Positions 29,266 through 42,250 are shown, counted from the first letter of the stretch. The stretch is DNA of 64,000 nucleotides from an uncultured Clostridia bacterium (GCA_947623205.1 CANQGM010000007.1:54670-118669), one strand, 5' to 3'. Program-made: numbers and translations. Notes: generated from the letters alone by a model not told the origin.

Positions 29266-30162
29266 ATGGTTACACATTTGCTTACTAAAATTGATTTAAT
29301 GATGAATTCTTTTTCAAAAGGACAGAAAAAGATTGCGTTATATATAGAAGAACATTATGATAAAGCCGCATTTATGACAGCGTCAAAACTCGGTGAAAAC
29401 GTAGGTGTTTCCGAGAGTACGGTTGTACGTTTTGCAACAGAGTTAGGTTATGACGGATATCCTAAGCTTCAGAAAGCAATGCAGGAAATGATACGCAACA
29501 AGCTTACTTCGGTTCAGCGAATTGAGGTGACCTCAAACCGTATAGGCAATGATAATGTTCTTGACAATGTTTTAAGTCAGGATATTGAAAAAATCCGCAG
29601 AACGATTGAAGAAACTTCTCACGAGGATTTTAACAGGGCGGTAGATGAAATTTGCAGCGCGGAGCGCATATATATATTCGGAGTGCGTTCTACTGCCGCA
29701 ATCGCAAATTTTCTCGCTTATTATTTTGAGCTTATTTTTGATAACGTTCGTGTTATCAATACAACAAGTTCAACATCGACCTATGAGCATATTTTTAGAA
29801 TTACCGACAAAGATGTAATGATAGGAATTTCGTTTCCGCGTTACAGCTCTATGGCTGTTGAGGCAATGGATTTTGCACGTTCAAGGGGCGCACACGCTAT
29901 TGCAATTACCGACAGCATGGTTTCTCCGCTTGTACAGTCGGCCGATTCGGTTCTTATCGCACGCAGTGATATGGCGTCAATAGTAGATTCTCTTGTGGCC
30001 CCTTTAAGCCTGATAAATGCCCTTATAGTTGCTACGGTGCTCAAGAAAAAAGATGAAGTTTCCGAAAACTTCCACCGCCTTGAACTGATATGGAACCGTA
30101 ACGGTGTTTATGCAAACCGCGACAATAATGCCGAGGAAAATTCAAAAGACGATGATAAGTAA
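29266..30162 (+). CDS. MurR/RpiR family transcriptional regulator
   Basis: HTH_6 FMTASKLGENVGVSESTVVRFATELGYDGYPKLQ plus SIS domain. Confidence 0.95.
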   Translation: MVTHLLTKIDLMMNSFSKGQKKIALYIEEHYDKAAFMTASKLGENVGVSESTVVRFATELGYDGYPKLQKAMQEMIRNKLTSVQRIEVTSNRIGNDNVLDNVLSQDIEKIRRTIEETSHEDFNRAVDEICSAERIYIFGVRSTAAIANFLAYYFELIFDNVRVINTTSSTSTYEHIFRITDKDVMIGISFPRYSSMAVEAMDFARSRGAHAIAITDSMVSPLVQSADSVLIARSDMASIVDSLVAPLSLINALIVATVLKKKDEVSENFHRLELIWNRNGVYANRDNNAEENSKDDDK

Positions 30163-31390
30163 AAAAGTAATTGTTGTCGGAGGAGGAGCGGCGGGACTTA
30201 TGGCGGCGGGAACGGCCGCACAGCGAGGCGCTTCCGTAACTATTATAGAAAAAAACAAGCGGGTAGGACGTAAAATAATGATAACGGGCAAGGGAAGATG
30301 TAATATCACAAACAATTGTGATGTTCAAACCTACATTCTAAATGTTCCCGTAAACGGAAAATTTCTTTATTCTGCAATCAACAATTTTACGCCCGAGGAT
30401 ACAATAGCTTTTTTTGAAGATCTGGGACTTAAAACTAAAACAGAGCGCGGAAATCGGGTGTTTCCTGAATCGGACAAAGCTGTTGACGTTGTTGATACTC
30501 TAAAAGGTTTTGTAACAGACGCCGGATGTGAAATAGTTGAAAATGCAGCGACTGCTATTGTAATTGAAGACGGCAGGGTCATCGGCGTTAAATGCAAAAA
30601 CAGAACTTTTTATGCTGACAGCGTAATAATATGCTGCGGCGGAAAAAGCTACCCACTTACCGGTTCAACGGGTGACGGCTACAAACTGGCAAAGCAGGCA
30701 GGACACACAATAATTGATTTAAAGCCGTCGCTTGTTCCGCTTGAAAGCGAAAATTCCGACTGTAAGTCAATGCAGGGCTTATCACTGAAAAATGTTTCAC
30801 TTAAAATTGAAGATAAAAATACAAATAAAACTGTTTACTGCGATTTCGGAGAAATGCTGTTTACCCATTTTGGAATGAGCGGACCTATGATTCTGTCGGC
30901 AAGTTCACATATAAGGGATATTACGGACGGCAAATATGTTGCGGTAATTGATTTAAAACCCGCGCTAAGTGAAGAACAGCTTGAAAAGCGTTTGCAGCAT
31001 GATTTTGATGAAAATTCAAATAAAGATGTTTCTAATTCGTTTGCAAAGCTGTTGCCGCGAAAAATCATAATTCCTGTTTTAAAACGATGGGGAGTATCAT
31101 TTGACAAAAAGTGCAATTCAATTACAAAGGATGAGCGCAGAAGGCTCTGTAAAATATTAAAAGGATTTACAGTTGACATAAAAGGATTTCGCCCTATTGA
31201 AGAAGCAATAATTACTTCCGGCGGTGTAAAAACATCAGAAATCAATCCTAAAACAATGGAAAGCAAGCTTGTTTCGGGATTATATTTTGCAGGCGAAGTA
31301 ATTGACTGCGACGCCTATACGGGAGGATTTAATCTTCAAATTGCATGGAGCACGGGAAGGCTCGCAGGTTATTTTAGCTCTTGCACATAG
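30152..31390 (+). CDS. NAD(P)/FAD-dependent oxidoreductase (HI0933/BaiN-like)
   Basis: KVIVVGGGAAGLMAAGTAAQRGASVTIIEKNKRVGRKIMITGKGRCNITN. Confidence 0.95.
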   Translation: MISKKVIVVGGGAAGLMAAGTAAQRGASVTIIEKNKRVGRKIMITGKGRCNITNNCDVQTYILNVPVNGKFLYSAINNFTPEDTIAFFEDLGLKTKTERGNRVFPESDKAVDVVDTLKGFVTDAGCEIVENAATAIVIEDGRVIGVKCKNRTFYADSVIICCGGKSYPLTGSTGDGYKLAKQAGHTIIDLKPSLVPLESENSDCKSMQGLSLKNVSLKIEDKNTNKTVYCDFGEMLFTHFGMSGPMILSASSHIRDITDGKYVAVIDLKPALSEEQLEKRLQHDFDENSNKDVSNSFAKLLPRKIIIPVLKRWGVSFDKKCNSITKDERRRLCKILKGFTVDIKGFRPIEEAIITSGGVKTSEINPKTMESKLVSGLYFAGEVIDCDAYTGGFNLQIAWSTGRLAGYFSSCT

Positions 31391-31459
31391 CTTATATAAT
31401 TAACCTGATATTTTATAAAACAATTGAATTGAAAAATAATTAATAAAGGAAGGATATAA

Positions 31460-32128
31460 ATGCCCGTTGCAATAGCTCTTGACGGACCTGCCGGTGCGGG
31501 AAAGTCATCAATAGCAAAAAGAGCGGCAAAAATACTTGATTTTATATATGTAGACACAGGCGCGCTCTACCGTACAATAGGACTTGCCGCGTCAAGAAAT
31601 AATGTTGAGCCAAAAACGTCTCCCGAGATAGATAAGCTGCTTTCTCAAATTACTGTTGACCTTACTTTTAATGATAAAAATGAGCAGATAGTTCTTCTTA
31701 ACGGCGAGGACGTATCAGGGCTTATCCGCACTCCCGAGGCGTCAATGATGGCTTCAGCAATTTCAGCTGTACCCTCGGTTCGTGCATATCTTCTTGACTT
31801 GCAGCGCAATATGGCGAAATCACATAATGTTATTATGGACGGCCGTGATATCGGTACGGTCGTTCTGCCTGACGCCAAAGTAAAAATTTTTCTCACCGCC
31901 TCTGTGCAGGCGCGTGCGGAGCGCCGTTATAAGGAGCTTTGTGAAAAGGGTATTAACGTGCAATATGATGACGTTTTAAATGACGTAATTACCCGTGATT
32001 ATAACGATTCTCACCGTGAAACCGCACCGCTTAAGCCTGCCGACGGATGTGTTATTGTTGACACAACAGAACTTGATTTTGAACAGTCTGTTGAAAAAAT
32101 AATCTCTGTAATAAAGGAGAATATATAA
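31460..32128 (+). CDS. cmk: cytidylate kinase
   Basis: IALDGPAGAGKSSIAKRAAKILDFIYVDTGALYRTIG. Confidence 0.98.
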   Translation: MPVAIALDGPAGAGKSSIAKRAAKILDFIYVDTGALYRTIGLAASRNNVEPKTSPEIDKLLSQITVDLTFNDKNEQIVLLNGEDVSGLIRTPEASMMASAISAVPSVRAYLLDLQRNMAKSHNVIMDGRDIGTVVLPDAKVKIFLTASVQARAERRYKELCEKGINVQYDDVLNDVITRDYNDSHRETAPLKPADGCVIVDTTELDFEQSVEKIISVIKENI

Positions 32129-32761
32129 ATGGGACAGTCAAAGCTCCTTTACGCTGTTGGTCGTGTTGTCTGTATGCCGTTATTTAAACTTTTGTACAGA
32201 TATAAAACTGTTAATAAAAATTCAATTCCCGAAAACGGCGGATATATTGTTGCAAGCAATCACCTGTCATATTCTGACCCTGTTTTGCTGGGACTTTGCC
32301 AGAAACGCCGACTGTTTTTTATGGCAAAGGCCGAACTTTTTAAAAATAAATTTTTCGGCGCGTTGATTCGTTCGCTCGGAGCGTTTCCCGTTGAGCGTGG
32401 CGCAGGCGACGGCAAGGCAATAAAAACGGGTGAAGACCTCTTGAAAGAGGGGGAAATAATGACAATATTTATTGAGGGCGGACGTACAAAGAACGGTGAT
32501 TTTATGCGTCCGCGCAGCGGCTGTGCGCTTGTTGCACAGCAAATGCAGATTCCGGTTATTCCTGTTTGTATTACGGTAATTGGCAATACAAATCACATTT
32601 TTTCAAAGCGGGTAATCCATTTTGGTGAGCCAATGTCTCCCCGGGAGCTCGGGCTTACCGTTGACGGCGGCAGACATGAGCTTAAATACGCCTCAAATAA
32701 AATAATGGACGAAATTAAAAAAATCAGGGAGCAGGATTTAAGTGAGTATAAGAAAAGCTGA
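32129..32761 (+). CDS. plsC: 1-acyl-sn-glycerol-3-phosphate acyltransferase
   Basis: YIVASNHLSYSDPVLLG, FIEGGRTKNGDFMRPRSGCALVAQQ. Confidence 0.95.
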   Translation: MGQSKLLYAVGRVVCMPLFKLLYRYKTVNKNSIPENGGYIVASNHLSYSDPVLLGLCQKRRLFFMAKAELFKNKFFGALIRSLGAFPVERGAGDGKAIKTGEDLLKEGEIMTIFIEGGRTKNGDFMRPRSGCALVAQQMQIPVIPVCITVIGNTNHIFSKRVIHFGEPMSPRELGLTVDGGRHELKYASNKIMDEIKKIREQDLSEYKKS

Positions 32762-34784
32762 TTCCGCCGGATTTTGTTTTGGTGTAAACCGGGCAATAAA
32801 CATAGTTAATGATTTGCTTGAAAAAGGAATAAAGGTTTGTACTTTGGGACCGGTTATACATAACATGGAAATGGTGCGCGAACTTGAACGGCGAGGATGC
32901 AGAGCTGTTGAGAATATTGATGATATTGATAAAGACGCGACGCTGGTCATCCGCTCACACGGAGTGTCGCAGTCAGTATTTGACAGGCTTATTGAAAAAC
33001 AAGTCGATTTTCAAGACGCGACTTGTCCGTTTGTAAAAAAAATACAAAAAATCGTTTCTGAGGCAGATCCGGAAAATGATATTATTTTGATTGCGGGCAA
33101 CAAAAGTCATCCCGAGGTGCGCGGAATCATAGGGCATTGTAAAAGTGATTCTTACACCTTCAATAATGAAGATGAATTAGATGAGCTGGTCAATATTATT
33201 CGTAATAAGAATTATAAATCGGTTTTAGTAGTTGCACAAACAACATTTGATACTAAAGAATGGAAAAAATGTGTAAAAAAGATTAAAAAACTATGTACAA
33301 ATGCGAAAATATTTGATACAATATGTAATGCTACGTCAGTCAGGCAAAATGAAGCTGACTTAATAGCGTCTTGTTCAGATTTTATGGTTGTAATAGGAGA
33401 CAGGCACAGTTCAAACACAGGAAAACTGTTTGATATTTGCAAAAAACAGTGCTCTAATACAGTGCTGATTGAAACTGCGGACGAGCTAAATTATTCTCAG
33501 GTTCTTAAAGCTGACAAAATAGGCGTAACTGCAGGCGCATCTACACCTGCAAGGATAATTAAGGAGGTACTGGATACAATGAATGAAATCAAATCCGGTG
33601 AAAAAAATGTTGAAGAATCTTTTGAGGAGATGCTTGAAGAATCCCTCAAAAACTTAAATACAAATGAGAGGGTAATCGGCACAGTACTGAGCATTGCGCC
33701 TAACGAAGTACAAGTTGACGTTGGCAGAAAGCAGACCGGCTTTATTCCTGTTTCTGAGCTTTCAAACGATCCCGACGCTAATCCGGAAGATATTGTGAAG
33801 ATCGGCGACAAATTAGAACTTCTTATTATGAAGACTAATGACCAGGAAGGCACGATAATGCTTTCAAAACGCAGAGTAGACGCTATTAAGGGCTGGGAAG
33901 AGCTTAAAGAAAAGGAAGAATCAAAAGAAATTCTTTCAGGTAAAGTTACAGAGACTGTTAAGGGCGGCGTAATCGTTCTTTACAACGGTGTTAAAATTTT
34001 TGTTCCGGCTTCTCAGGCAACCTTCTCACGCAATGATAGTCTTGACGAGCTTGTAGGTCAGGAAGTTGACTTCAGAATTATTGAAGTTTCACAGCGCGGC
34101 AGAAGAAAAAGAGCTATCGGATCTATCCGCAGTGTACTTAAAGAGCAAAGAGCTGCCCAGCGCGAAGAGTTTTGGAAGACATGTGAAATCGGCAAGCGTT
34201 ATAAGGGCGTGGTTAAGTCTATTACAAGCTACGGCGCATTTGTTGACCTTGGCGGAGTATTCGGTATGATCCACATTTCTGAACTTTCGTGGACACATAT
34301 TAAAAATCCAAGCGAAGTAGTCAATGTCGGTGATGTTGTTGATGTTTATGTTAAGGATATAAATGAAGAAACAAAGAAAATTTCACTTGGTTTTAAAAAT
34401 GCGGAAGATAATCCCTGGGAGATTTTAAAGAATAATTATTCTGAGGGAATGGTTGTAAATGTAAAAATCGTCGGACTCACATCATTTGGTGCGTTTGCAA
34501 GCATCGTTCCGGGTATTGACGGACTTATCCACATTTCTCAAATTGCCGACAAGAGAATTGACAAGCCCGCAGACGTTCTTAAAGTAGGCGAAACAGTCGA
34601 GGCTAAAATTACTGCGATTGATTTTGATAAAAAACGTGTAAGTCTTTCAATGCGTGCTCTGCTTGCTGAAGAAGAGCAGGATTCCGAAGAAGAATCTGTT
34701 GAAGAAACTGCTGAAAAAACAGAAGAACAGGCTGTTGAGGAAGCAACAACAGATACAGCCGAAGAAACGACTGAAGCTGAATAA
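32742..34784 (+). CDS. bifunctional IspH / 30S ribosomal protein S1
   Basis: N-terminal IspH (ADSAGFCFGVNRAI, GPVIHN, SHG) followed by four S1 repeats. Confidence 0.97.
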   Translation: MSIRKADSAGFCFGVNRAINIVNDLLEKGIKVCTLGPVIHNMEMVRELERRGCRAVENIDDIDKDATLVIRSHGVSQSVFDRLIEKQVDFQDATCPFVKKIQKIVSEADPENDIILIAGNKSHPEVRGIIGHCKSDSYTFNNEDELDELVNIIRNKNYKSVLVVAQTTFDTKEWKKCVKKIKKLCTNAKIFDTICNATSVRQNEADLIASCSDFMVVIGDRHSSNTGKLFDICKKQCSNTVLIETADELNYSQVLKADKIGVTAGASTPARIIKEVLDTMNEIKSGEKNVEESFEEMLEESLKNLNTNERVIGTVLSIAPNEVQVDVGRKQTGFIPVSELSNDPDANPEDIVKIGDKLELLIMKTNDQEGTIMLSKRRVDAIKGWEELKEKEESKEILSGKVTETVKGGVIVLYNGVKIFVPASQATFSRNDSLDELVGQEVDFRIIEVSQRGRRKRAIGSIRSVLKEQRAAQREEFWKTCEIGKRYKGVVKSITSYGAFVDLGGVFGMIHISELSWTHIKNPSEVVNVGDVVDVYVKDINEETKKISLGFKNAEDNPWEILKNNYSEGMVVNVKIVGLTSFGAFASIVPGIDGLIHISQIADKRIDKPADVLKVGETVEAKITAIDFDKKRVSLSMRALLAEEEQDSEEESVEETAEKTEEQAVEEATTDTAEETTEAE

Positions 34785-34850
34785 TTTTAATTACTATAAG
34801 GGCATCCTAATATGGGTGCCTTTGCTTTTTGTATGACGGAGGAATATTTT

Positions 34851-35429
34851 ATGACCCCACAGGAAGAATTTATTTCAATTTATACGGAGAATATCACACG
34901 TCAAGGAGCAAACGAACTGCTTGAATGGCTAAAGCGGACGGATTTTTTTACAGCTCCCGCAAGTTCAAAATATCATTGTGCCTGTGAAGGCGGACTTGTA
35001 ATTCATTCAGTAAATGTATTTAACACAATGATGGAAAAACATTTTGACGAGGAAACAGACAATATTGAAAGCTTTGCAATTTGCGGACTTTTGCATGACC
35101 TGTGCAAAGCGCAGTTCTACAAGGTGTCAAGCCGCAATGTAAAAAATGATATGACCGGACAGTGGGAAAAGGTTCCGTATTATTCAATAGATGACCAGTT
35201 TCCATACGGTCACGGCGAAAAATCCGTTTTTCTCATTGAGCGTAAAATGCACCTGAAAATTGATGAGGCAATGGCAATACGATGGCATATGGGAGAGTTC
35301 GGCGACAAAAACAGTTATACCATAAGCCAGGCATATGACAAGTATCCGCTTGCCGTAAAGCTTCATCTTGCCGACCTTGAATCTACATACCTGCGTGAAA
35401 AAGGAACGTCGCAGGTAAACAATATATAA
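34851..35429 (+). CDS. HD-domain hydrolase-like protein
   Basis: GGLVIHSVNVFNTM .. ICGLLHDLCKAQFY. Confidence 0.85.
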   Translation: MTPQEEFISIYTENITRQGANELLEWLKRTDFFTAPASSKYHCACEGGLVIHSVNVFNTMMEKHFDEETDNIESFAICGLLHDLCKAQFYKVSSRNVKNDMTGQWEKVPYYSIDDQFPYGHGEKSVFLIERKMHLKIDEAMAIRWHMGEFGDKNSYTISQAYDKYPLAVKLHLADLESTYLREKGTSQVNNI

Positions 35430-35520
35430 ATTTTTCTTTTTATATCAGCAGGTGTAACTAATTGCGTTTTATCCGCCCACAGGTAAAGGCGCGTATTTAA
35501 AAACATAATTTGTGGGCTGA

Positions 35521-37518
<1,998 letters not shown>

Positions 37519-37576
37519 ATTCAGGTATTTTTTAATCTAAAATAAAATTATGCTAAATAAAAAATTGCATTAAAAA

Positions 37577-37623
37577 TCCACCGCAAATAGGCTTATTTCA
37601 AAGTCTACACGGTGGATTTATTT
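37577..37623. terminator. terminator hairpin
   Basis: aatccaccg ... cggtggatt followed by tattttt. Confidence 0.6.
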
Positions 37624-37646
37624 TTATTAATTATACTATTTTTTAA

Positions 37647-38258
37647 TTAACGTAAAAATTCCTTAATTTTATTTATAAAATTAGTTTTATTTTCTGCTTT
37701 AACATGAATATTTGAAAATTCGTTATATTTTTTTACTTGTTCGTTGCTTTCGTTAAGAGATGAAATTTTACCGTTCTCAAATGAAAATCTACCCTGAGAG
37801 CCGCTCAGAATTGTATAAGTACCGTCGTAGTTTTTGGTTGCAAAAATAAGATACTGATCGCCTTCATTCATTAAAGGGTCATCTTTAATTTCATATAACT
37901 TGTTATTGGTAATTCCTCCGGTCATAACTATATCAACATTTTCTCCATTTTCACAACCGTAAACACTTTCACTTACTCTTGCCGTATATGTTGACATTGG
38001 AATTCCTGCCTGTAATTCGGAAGAAAGATTTTCAGATTTTACATCAATTAAAGCTATCAGATCACTGCTTTCGGTAAGCTCTTCAATATCACTGTAATTA
38101 TAACTCCAGCTTGCATTAAGAAAAACCTTTTCATATTTTGTTTTATCTTTAATATGTTCAGTTCCCGAATAATTAATAACTATAAAAGAGATAGCCCCGA
38201 TTATTATTGCAATAATACAAGAAAAAAATATTGCAAGATTTCTTTTCCTATTTTTCAT
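37647..38258 (-). CDS. membrane-anchored/exported protein of unknown function
   Basis: N-terminal RNLAIFFSCIIAIIIGAISFIVI hydrophobic segment. Confidence 0.6.
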   Translation of the reverse strand: MKNRKRNLAIFFSCIIAIIIGAISFIVINYSGTEHIKDKTKYEKVFLNASWSYNYSDIEELTESSDLIALIDVKSENLSSELQAGIPMSTYTARVSESVYGCENGENVDIVMTGGITNNKLYEIKDDPLMNEGDQYLIFATKNYDGTYTILSGSQGRFSFENGKISSLNESNEQVKKYNEFSNIHVKAENKTNFINKIKEFLR

Positions 38259-38276
38259 TTTTTAGTCACCATCCTA

Positions 38277-38777
38277 TCAGTAAATTTTATTAACTCCGTT
38301 TTTATCGTCTGTTGTAGGCGCAGAAATCTTATAAGTGCCATATCTGCTGTTATTACCATATGTATATCCATTCATAATTGCTTTACTCCCATTGTATAAA
38401 TCATCCAGTCCGAGTTGGTGACCAAACTCATGTACAACGACAGATTTTAAAGCACCGTCAGTATTCCATGCTGGCATAGCTTTATTTATAACTATTGACT
38501 GAGAAGTGAATTGGTTTTTACTATTATGAGAATAATAAGAAATACCATTCTAACTGACTTTAGAATTAGATGTTTCAGAGCAAACAATACCACTGGCATA
38601 CTTATAACTAAACTTTGCATCAACTTTTGCGGAGTTCCAAGAACTTGCTCCTTTAGACACAAAGTCTTTAAATCTTGATGAATTATAATTGTCGTAATAA
38701 TAATTTACTGTAGAGGATTTGTTTTTATAACCTAATAAGGAATATCCGCTAACTGTAAAAGCTGATATTGATACCAT
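38277..38777 (-). pseudogene. matrixin-like zinc metalloprotease with in-frame TAG
   Basis: ORFs 38777-38550 and 38477-38277 are in the same frame, interrupted by a TAG at ~38550; VVHEFGHQLGLDD zinc motif in the distal part. Confidence 0.7.
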
Positions 38778-38989
38778 TAAAAAAATTAAAATTATACTAA
38801 TAATTATTCTATATATTTTTTTAATATGATGAGCTTCTTTAATTTTATGATATTATATCTTCCAATATATGTCAATATTTTTATTGAATAAATTTAAATA
38901 TTTTATTGGGTTACAACAAAAAATGCAACCATAAAAAACAAAAAGAATATTTAAAGTATTTTAATATTAGTATAAAAATAATTATTAAT

Positions 38990-39025
38990 GACCTCAACAG
39001 GCGCTTGCTTGTTGAGGTCATATTT
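38990..39025. terminator. terminator hairpin upstream of spoIIIAA
   Basis: tgacctcaacaggc gctt gcttgttgaggtca tattttt. Confidence 0.7.
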
Positions 39026-39076
39026 TTATGCTTGTCAACATAGTAATTATTGTAAAAAGCATAGGAGGAATTTAAA

Positions 39077-40027
39077 ATGACAAGTCTTGATGATGAAGGA
39101 CGTTTTACACAGGCAATAAAATGCCTTAGTCCCGGTATTTCTAAAGTCCTTGTTCCGCTTGCGGTTAGACTTTGCAATTCTGCGCAGGAAATAAGATTAA
39201 GGTTAAACCGCCCTTTGGCAATTGTATGTCCTGATGTTACTTATTTTGTAACCGCGCAGGGAGGACTTGCAAACGCAATTATTGACAACGCAATGCTCAT
39301 TGTAACAAGCAGTGATATTACAGCTACGTTTAATAATATCTGCAATTATTCGGTATATACAAGGCAAAACGAAATAATAAACGGTTTTTTAACTATGTTT
39401 GGGGGTCACAGGGCAGGAATTTGCGGAACCGCAGTTACGGATGGCGGAAAAATTACTAATATACGCGACATATCTTCAATTAATGTGCGTATTGCCCGTG
39501 AGCACAAAGGATGCGCTCAAAAGCTTGTTGATACTCTTGGAACATTTGACAAAGGCATTCTCATATGCGGTGCGCCATGCAGCGGAAAAACAACAGTTTT
39601 GCGTGACCTTGCCAGAATTTTATCGACCCAAAAAGGAAAAAACGTATCGCTTATTGATGAAAGAGGAGAACTTTCGGGAACATCTTCGGGTGTTTTTCAA
39701 AATGATATAGGGATGTGCGATGTATATGACTCGTATAAAAAGAGCGAAGCTATGATGCAGGCAATACGAAGTATGGCACCGGACATAATAGTTTGCGATG
39801 AAATCGGTTCAAATGAAGATGCGGCAGCCATTGAACACTCGGTAAATTGCGGAGTTACACTTGTTGCTACGGTTCACGCATCAAGCGAGACTGAGTTAAG
39901 GCAAAAGGAAAATATTCGCAGTATTGTCAAAATGGGAGCATTCGGTAAAATTGTATTTTTATCAAATAAGGATTCTCCCGGCAAAATTGTAAAAATAGCT
40001 GAAGCCGGTGATGTTTTTGGTACTTAA
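39077..40027 (+). CDS. spoIIIAA: stage III sporulation protein AA (ATPase)
   Basis: GILICGAPCSGKTTVLRDLARILS, first of an eight-gene spoIIIA operon. Confidence 0.97.
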   Translation: MTSLDDEGRFTQAIKCLSPGISKVLVPLAVRLCNSAQEIRLRLNRPLAIVCPDVTYFVTAQGGLANAIIDNAMLIVTSSDITATFNNICNYSVYTRQNEIINGFLTMFGGHRAGICGTAVTDGGKITNIRDISSINVRIAREHKGCAQKLVDTLGTFDKGILICGAPCSGKTTVLRDLARILSTQKGKNVSLIDERGELSGTSSGVFQNDIGMCDVYDSYKKSEAMMQAIRSMAPDIIVCDEIGSNEDAAAIEHSVNCGVTLVATVHASSETELRQKENIRSIVKMGAFGKIVFLSNKDSPGKIVKIAEAGDVFGT

Positions 40028-40517
40028 AATAATAGGCTCGTTTATGCTTGTGGGCGCTTCGTTTTCCGTTGGATGTATTTTTTCAAAAAATTTATACAGA
40101 CGGCGTGATTTTTTAAAAAGCTTTATCGTATTTCTCAGCTCTCTTTCTACGCATATAAGGTATGATCCGTCAGATATTTTTACTTTGGTCTCAATGTGTG
40201 CAAATACAGATGAATTAAGTTGTTTTGATTTTGATGACAAGCATTTTCTAAAACCGTTTGACGAGCTGTGGATCGAGAAAGTTAAGTCGGTTCCCAATTC
40301 CTACTCGCTTACAAAGGATGACAAACAATTGCTTTTTGAGTTTGGCACAAATCTCGGAAAAACCGACGTTGAGGGGCAGATCAAGCATATTGAGCTTTAT
40401 AAAATTTCATTTGCCAAGCAGCTTTCACAGTCGGAGGAAGCAATTGTTAAAAAATCAAAGCTATATAAAACAATGGGCTTTTTTGTCGGAACGGCAGCCG
40501 CCCTGATAATGATATAA
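40011..40517 (+). CDS. spoIIIAB: stage III sporulation protein AB
   Basis: Position and sequence in spoIIIA operon. Confidence 0.9.
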   Translation: MFLVLKIIGSFMLVGASFSVGCIFSKNLYRRRDFLKSFIVFLSSLSTHIRYDPSDIFTLVSMCANTDELSCFDFDDKHFLKPFDELWIEKVKSVPNSYSLTKDDKQLLFEFGTNLGKTDVEGQIKHIELYKISFAKQLSQSEEAIVKKSKLYKTMGFFVGTAAALIMI

Positions 40518-40526
40518 GAGGTTAAA

Positions 40527-40721
40527 ATGGACGTTGAGCTTATTTTTAAAATTGCCGCTGTGGGAATAATTGTAGCGGTACTTACTCAATTGCTGATAAG
40601 AAGCGGACGTGAAGAACAGGCAATGCTGACATCTCTTGCAGGACTTATAGTTGTGCTTACGCTTATTATAACGCAGATCAGCACACTGTTCTCTACAATA
40701 AAGCAGTTATTTGGATTTTAA
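40527..40721 (+). CDS. spoIIIAC: stage III sporulation protein AC
   Basis: IFKIAAVGIIVAVLTQLLIRSGREEQAMLTSLAGLI. Confidence 0.95.
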   Translation: MDVELIFKIAAVGIIVAVLTQLLIRSGREEQAMLTSLAGLIVVLTLIITQISTLFSTIKQLFGF

Positions 40722-40722
40722 A

Positions 40723-41112
40723 ATGAATGTTTTTTCAATTTGTGTACTTGCTGTAATTGCAGTAATAATCACGGTAATGCTTCGCCCTAAAAACAGTGAG
40801 ATAGCTTTAATGCTGGGTATTTCATGCGGAGTAATTATTCTTTTGTTCGTGCTTTCTCAAGTGTCGTCGGTTATCAGCACAGTCAATCAAATTGTAGCTG
40901 CCGCAGATATAAGCACAAATTACATAGCTATTCTTTTAAAGGTTATCGGCATTTGTCTTATTACTGAATTTGCCGTAAATACCTGTAAAGACGCGGGAAG
41001 TCAGGCGCTTGCAAATAATGTGTCGCTCGCAGGAAAAATAATGGTGACAATAACGTCGCTGCCGCTGTACAGCGACATTCTTAACACTGTGCTGTCACTT
41101 TTGGGAACGTAA
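40723..41112 (+). CDS. spoIIIAD: stage III sporulation protein AD
   Basis: FAVNTCKDAGSQALANNVSLAGKIMV. Confidence 0.95.
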   Translation: MNVFSICVLAVIAVIITVMLRPKNSEIALMLGISCGVIILLFVLSQVSSVISTVNQIVAAADISTNYIAILLKVIGICLITEFAVNTCKDAGSQALANNVSLAGKIMVTITSLPLYSDILNTVLSLLGT

Positions 41113-41116
41113 AGAG

Positions 41117-42250
41117 GTGAAGAAGTTAAAAGTGAAAAAAGTGTTAATAATTTTTTTTACGGCTGCTTTGCTTTTTTTCGGTTCTGCCGTTAAAGTAAAC
41201 GCACAGGACGATTCGACCCTGTATGACACATCAAAATTATACAACAGTCTTTCAGATGAAGTTAAACAAAGCCTTAACAATATGGGCATAGACGGCGTTG
41301 ATACCGGAAAACTCAGTAATTTGTCGTTTTCCTCTATTATCGCTGAGATCACAAACATTGCTTCACAAAATGTTGATTCACCCCTAAAGGGTCTGATAAC
41401 AATAATAGCACTTTTGCTGCTGTGCTCAATACTTTCCGCATACAAAAATACGCTCGGTTCTGATATTTCAACTGCAATAAATATAACCTCAACTCTATGT
41501 GTAACGTGTGCGGCGGCTATGCCGGCTATTTCAATAATAAGCAGGACCTCCGACATAATAAGTACCTCGTCAAATATTATGCTTACATATATTCCTATAA
41601 TGGCAGTAATAATGGCGGCGGCCGGTCATCCGATAAGCGGAGCGTCATATTACTCTATGATGATTGCGGCAGGCGAGGGGGTAGGACAGCTTTCGTCAAA
41701 AATTATTGTACCTCTGCTGAATATGTTTTTAGGGCTCAGCATAACAGGCTGTGTGTCACCCGATGTAAATCTCGGCGGTTTTACAAACCTGATTTCAAGA
41801 ATAATTAAGTGGCTTCTCAGTTTTGCAATGACAATTTTTACGGCGGTTCTCACAATAAGAGAGATTATAACTACTTCACTTGACAATGTTTCTACGCGTG
41901 CAGTACGCTTTACGCTCAATTCGTTCATACCTATTGTCGGTTCTGCCTTGTCTGACGCATACAAAACGGTTCAGGGCAGTGTGGGACTTTTAAAGTCGGG
42001 AGTGGGAGTGTTTGTAATAATTTCAATCGCAATTGTTTTTCTTCCGATAATATTGCAGAGCCTCATGTGGATAATTACGCTTTCAATCGGCAAATCAACT
42101 GCCGAAGTATTAAATTTGCAGCAGGTCCAAAAACTGCTTGAAAGTATATCGGCAGTTTTTTCAACGCTTCTTGCAATTGTTTTATGCATTATGTCGGTTT
42201 ACATAATCTCAACAGCGATAATCCTGCTGATGGGCGGTGCAGGCAGTTGA
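41117..42250 (+). CDS. spoIIIAE: stage III sporulation protein AE
   Basis: Multi-TM protein in spoIIIA order; GTG start. Confidence 0.95.
   Translation: MKKLKVKKVLIIFFTAALLFFGSAVKVNAQDDSTLYDTSKLYNSLSDEVKQSLNNMGIDGVDTGKLSNLSFSSIIAEITNIASQNVDSPLKGLITIIALLLLCSILSAYKNTLGSDISTAINITSTLCVTCAAAMPAISIISRTSDIISTSSNIMLTYIPIMAVIMAAAGHPISGASYYSMMIAAGEGVGQLSSKIIVPLLNMFLGLSITGCVSPDVNLGGFTNLISRIIKWLLSFAMTIFTAVLTIREIITTSLDNVSTRAVRFTLNSFIPIVGSALSDAYKTVQGSVGLLKSGVGVFVIISIAIVFLPIILQSLMWIITLSIGKSTAEVLNLQQVQKLLESISAVFSTLLAIVLCIMSVYIISTAIILLMGGAGS

Noticed and set aside
32742-34784. IspH-S1 fusion as a novel fusion
   Set aside because: This fusion is a known arrangement in Clostridia, so it is annotated but not reported as a discovery.
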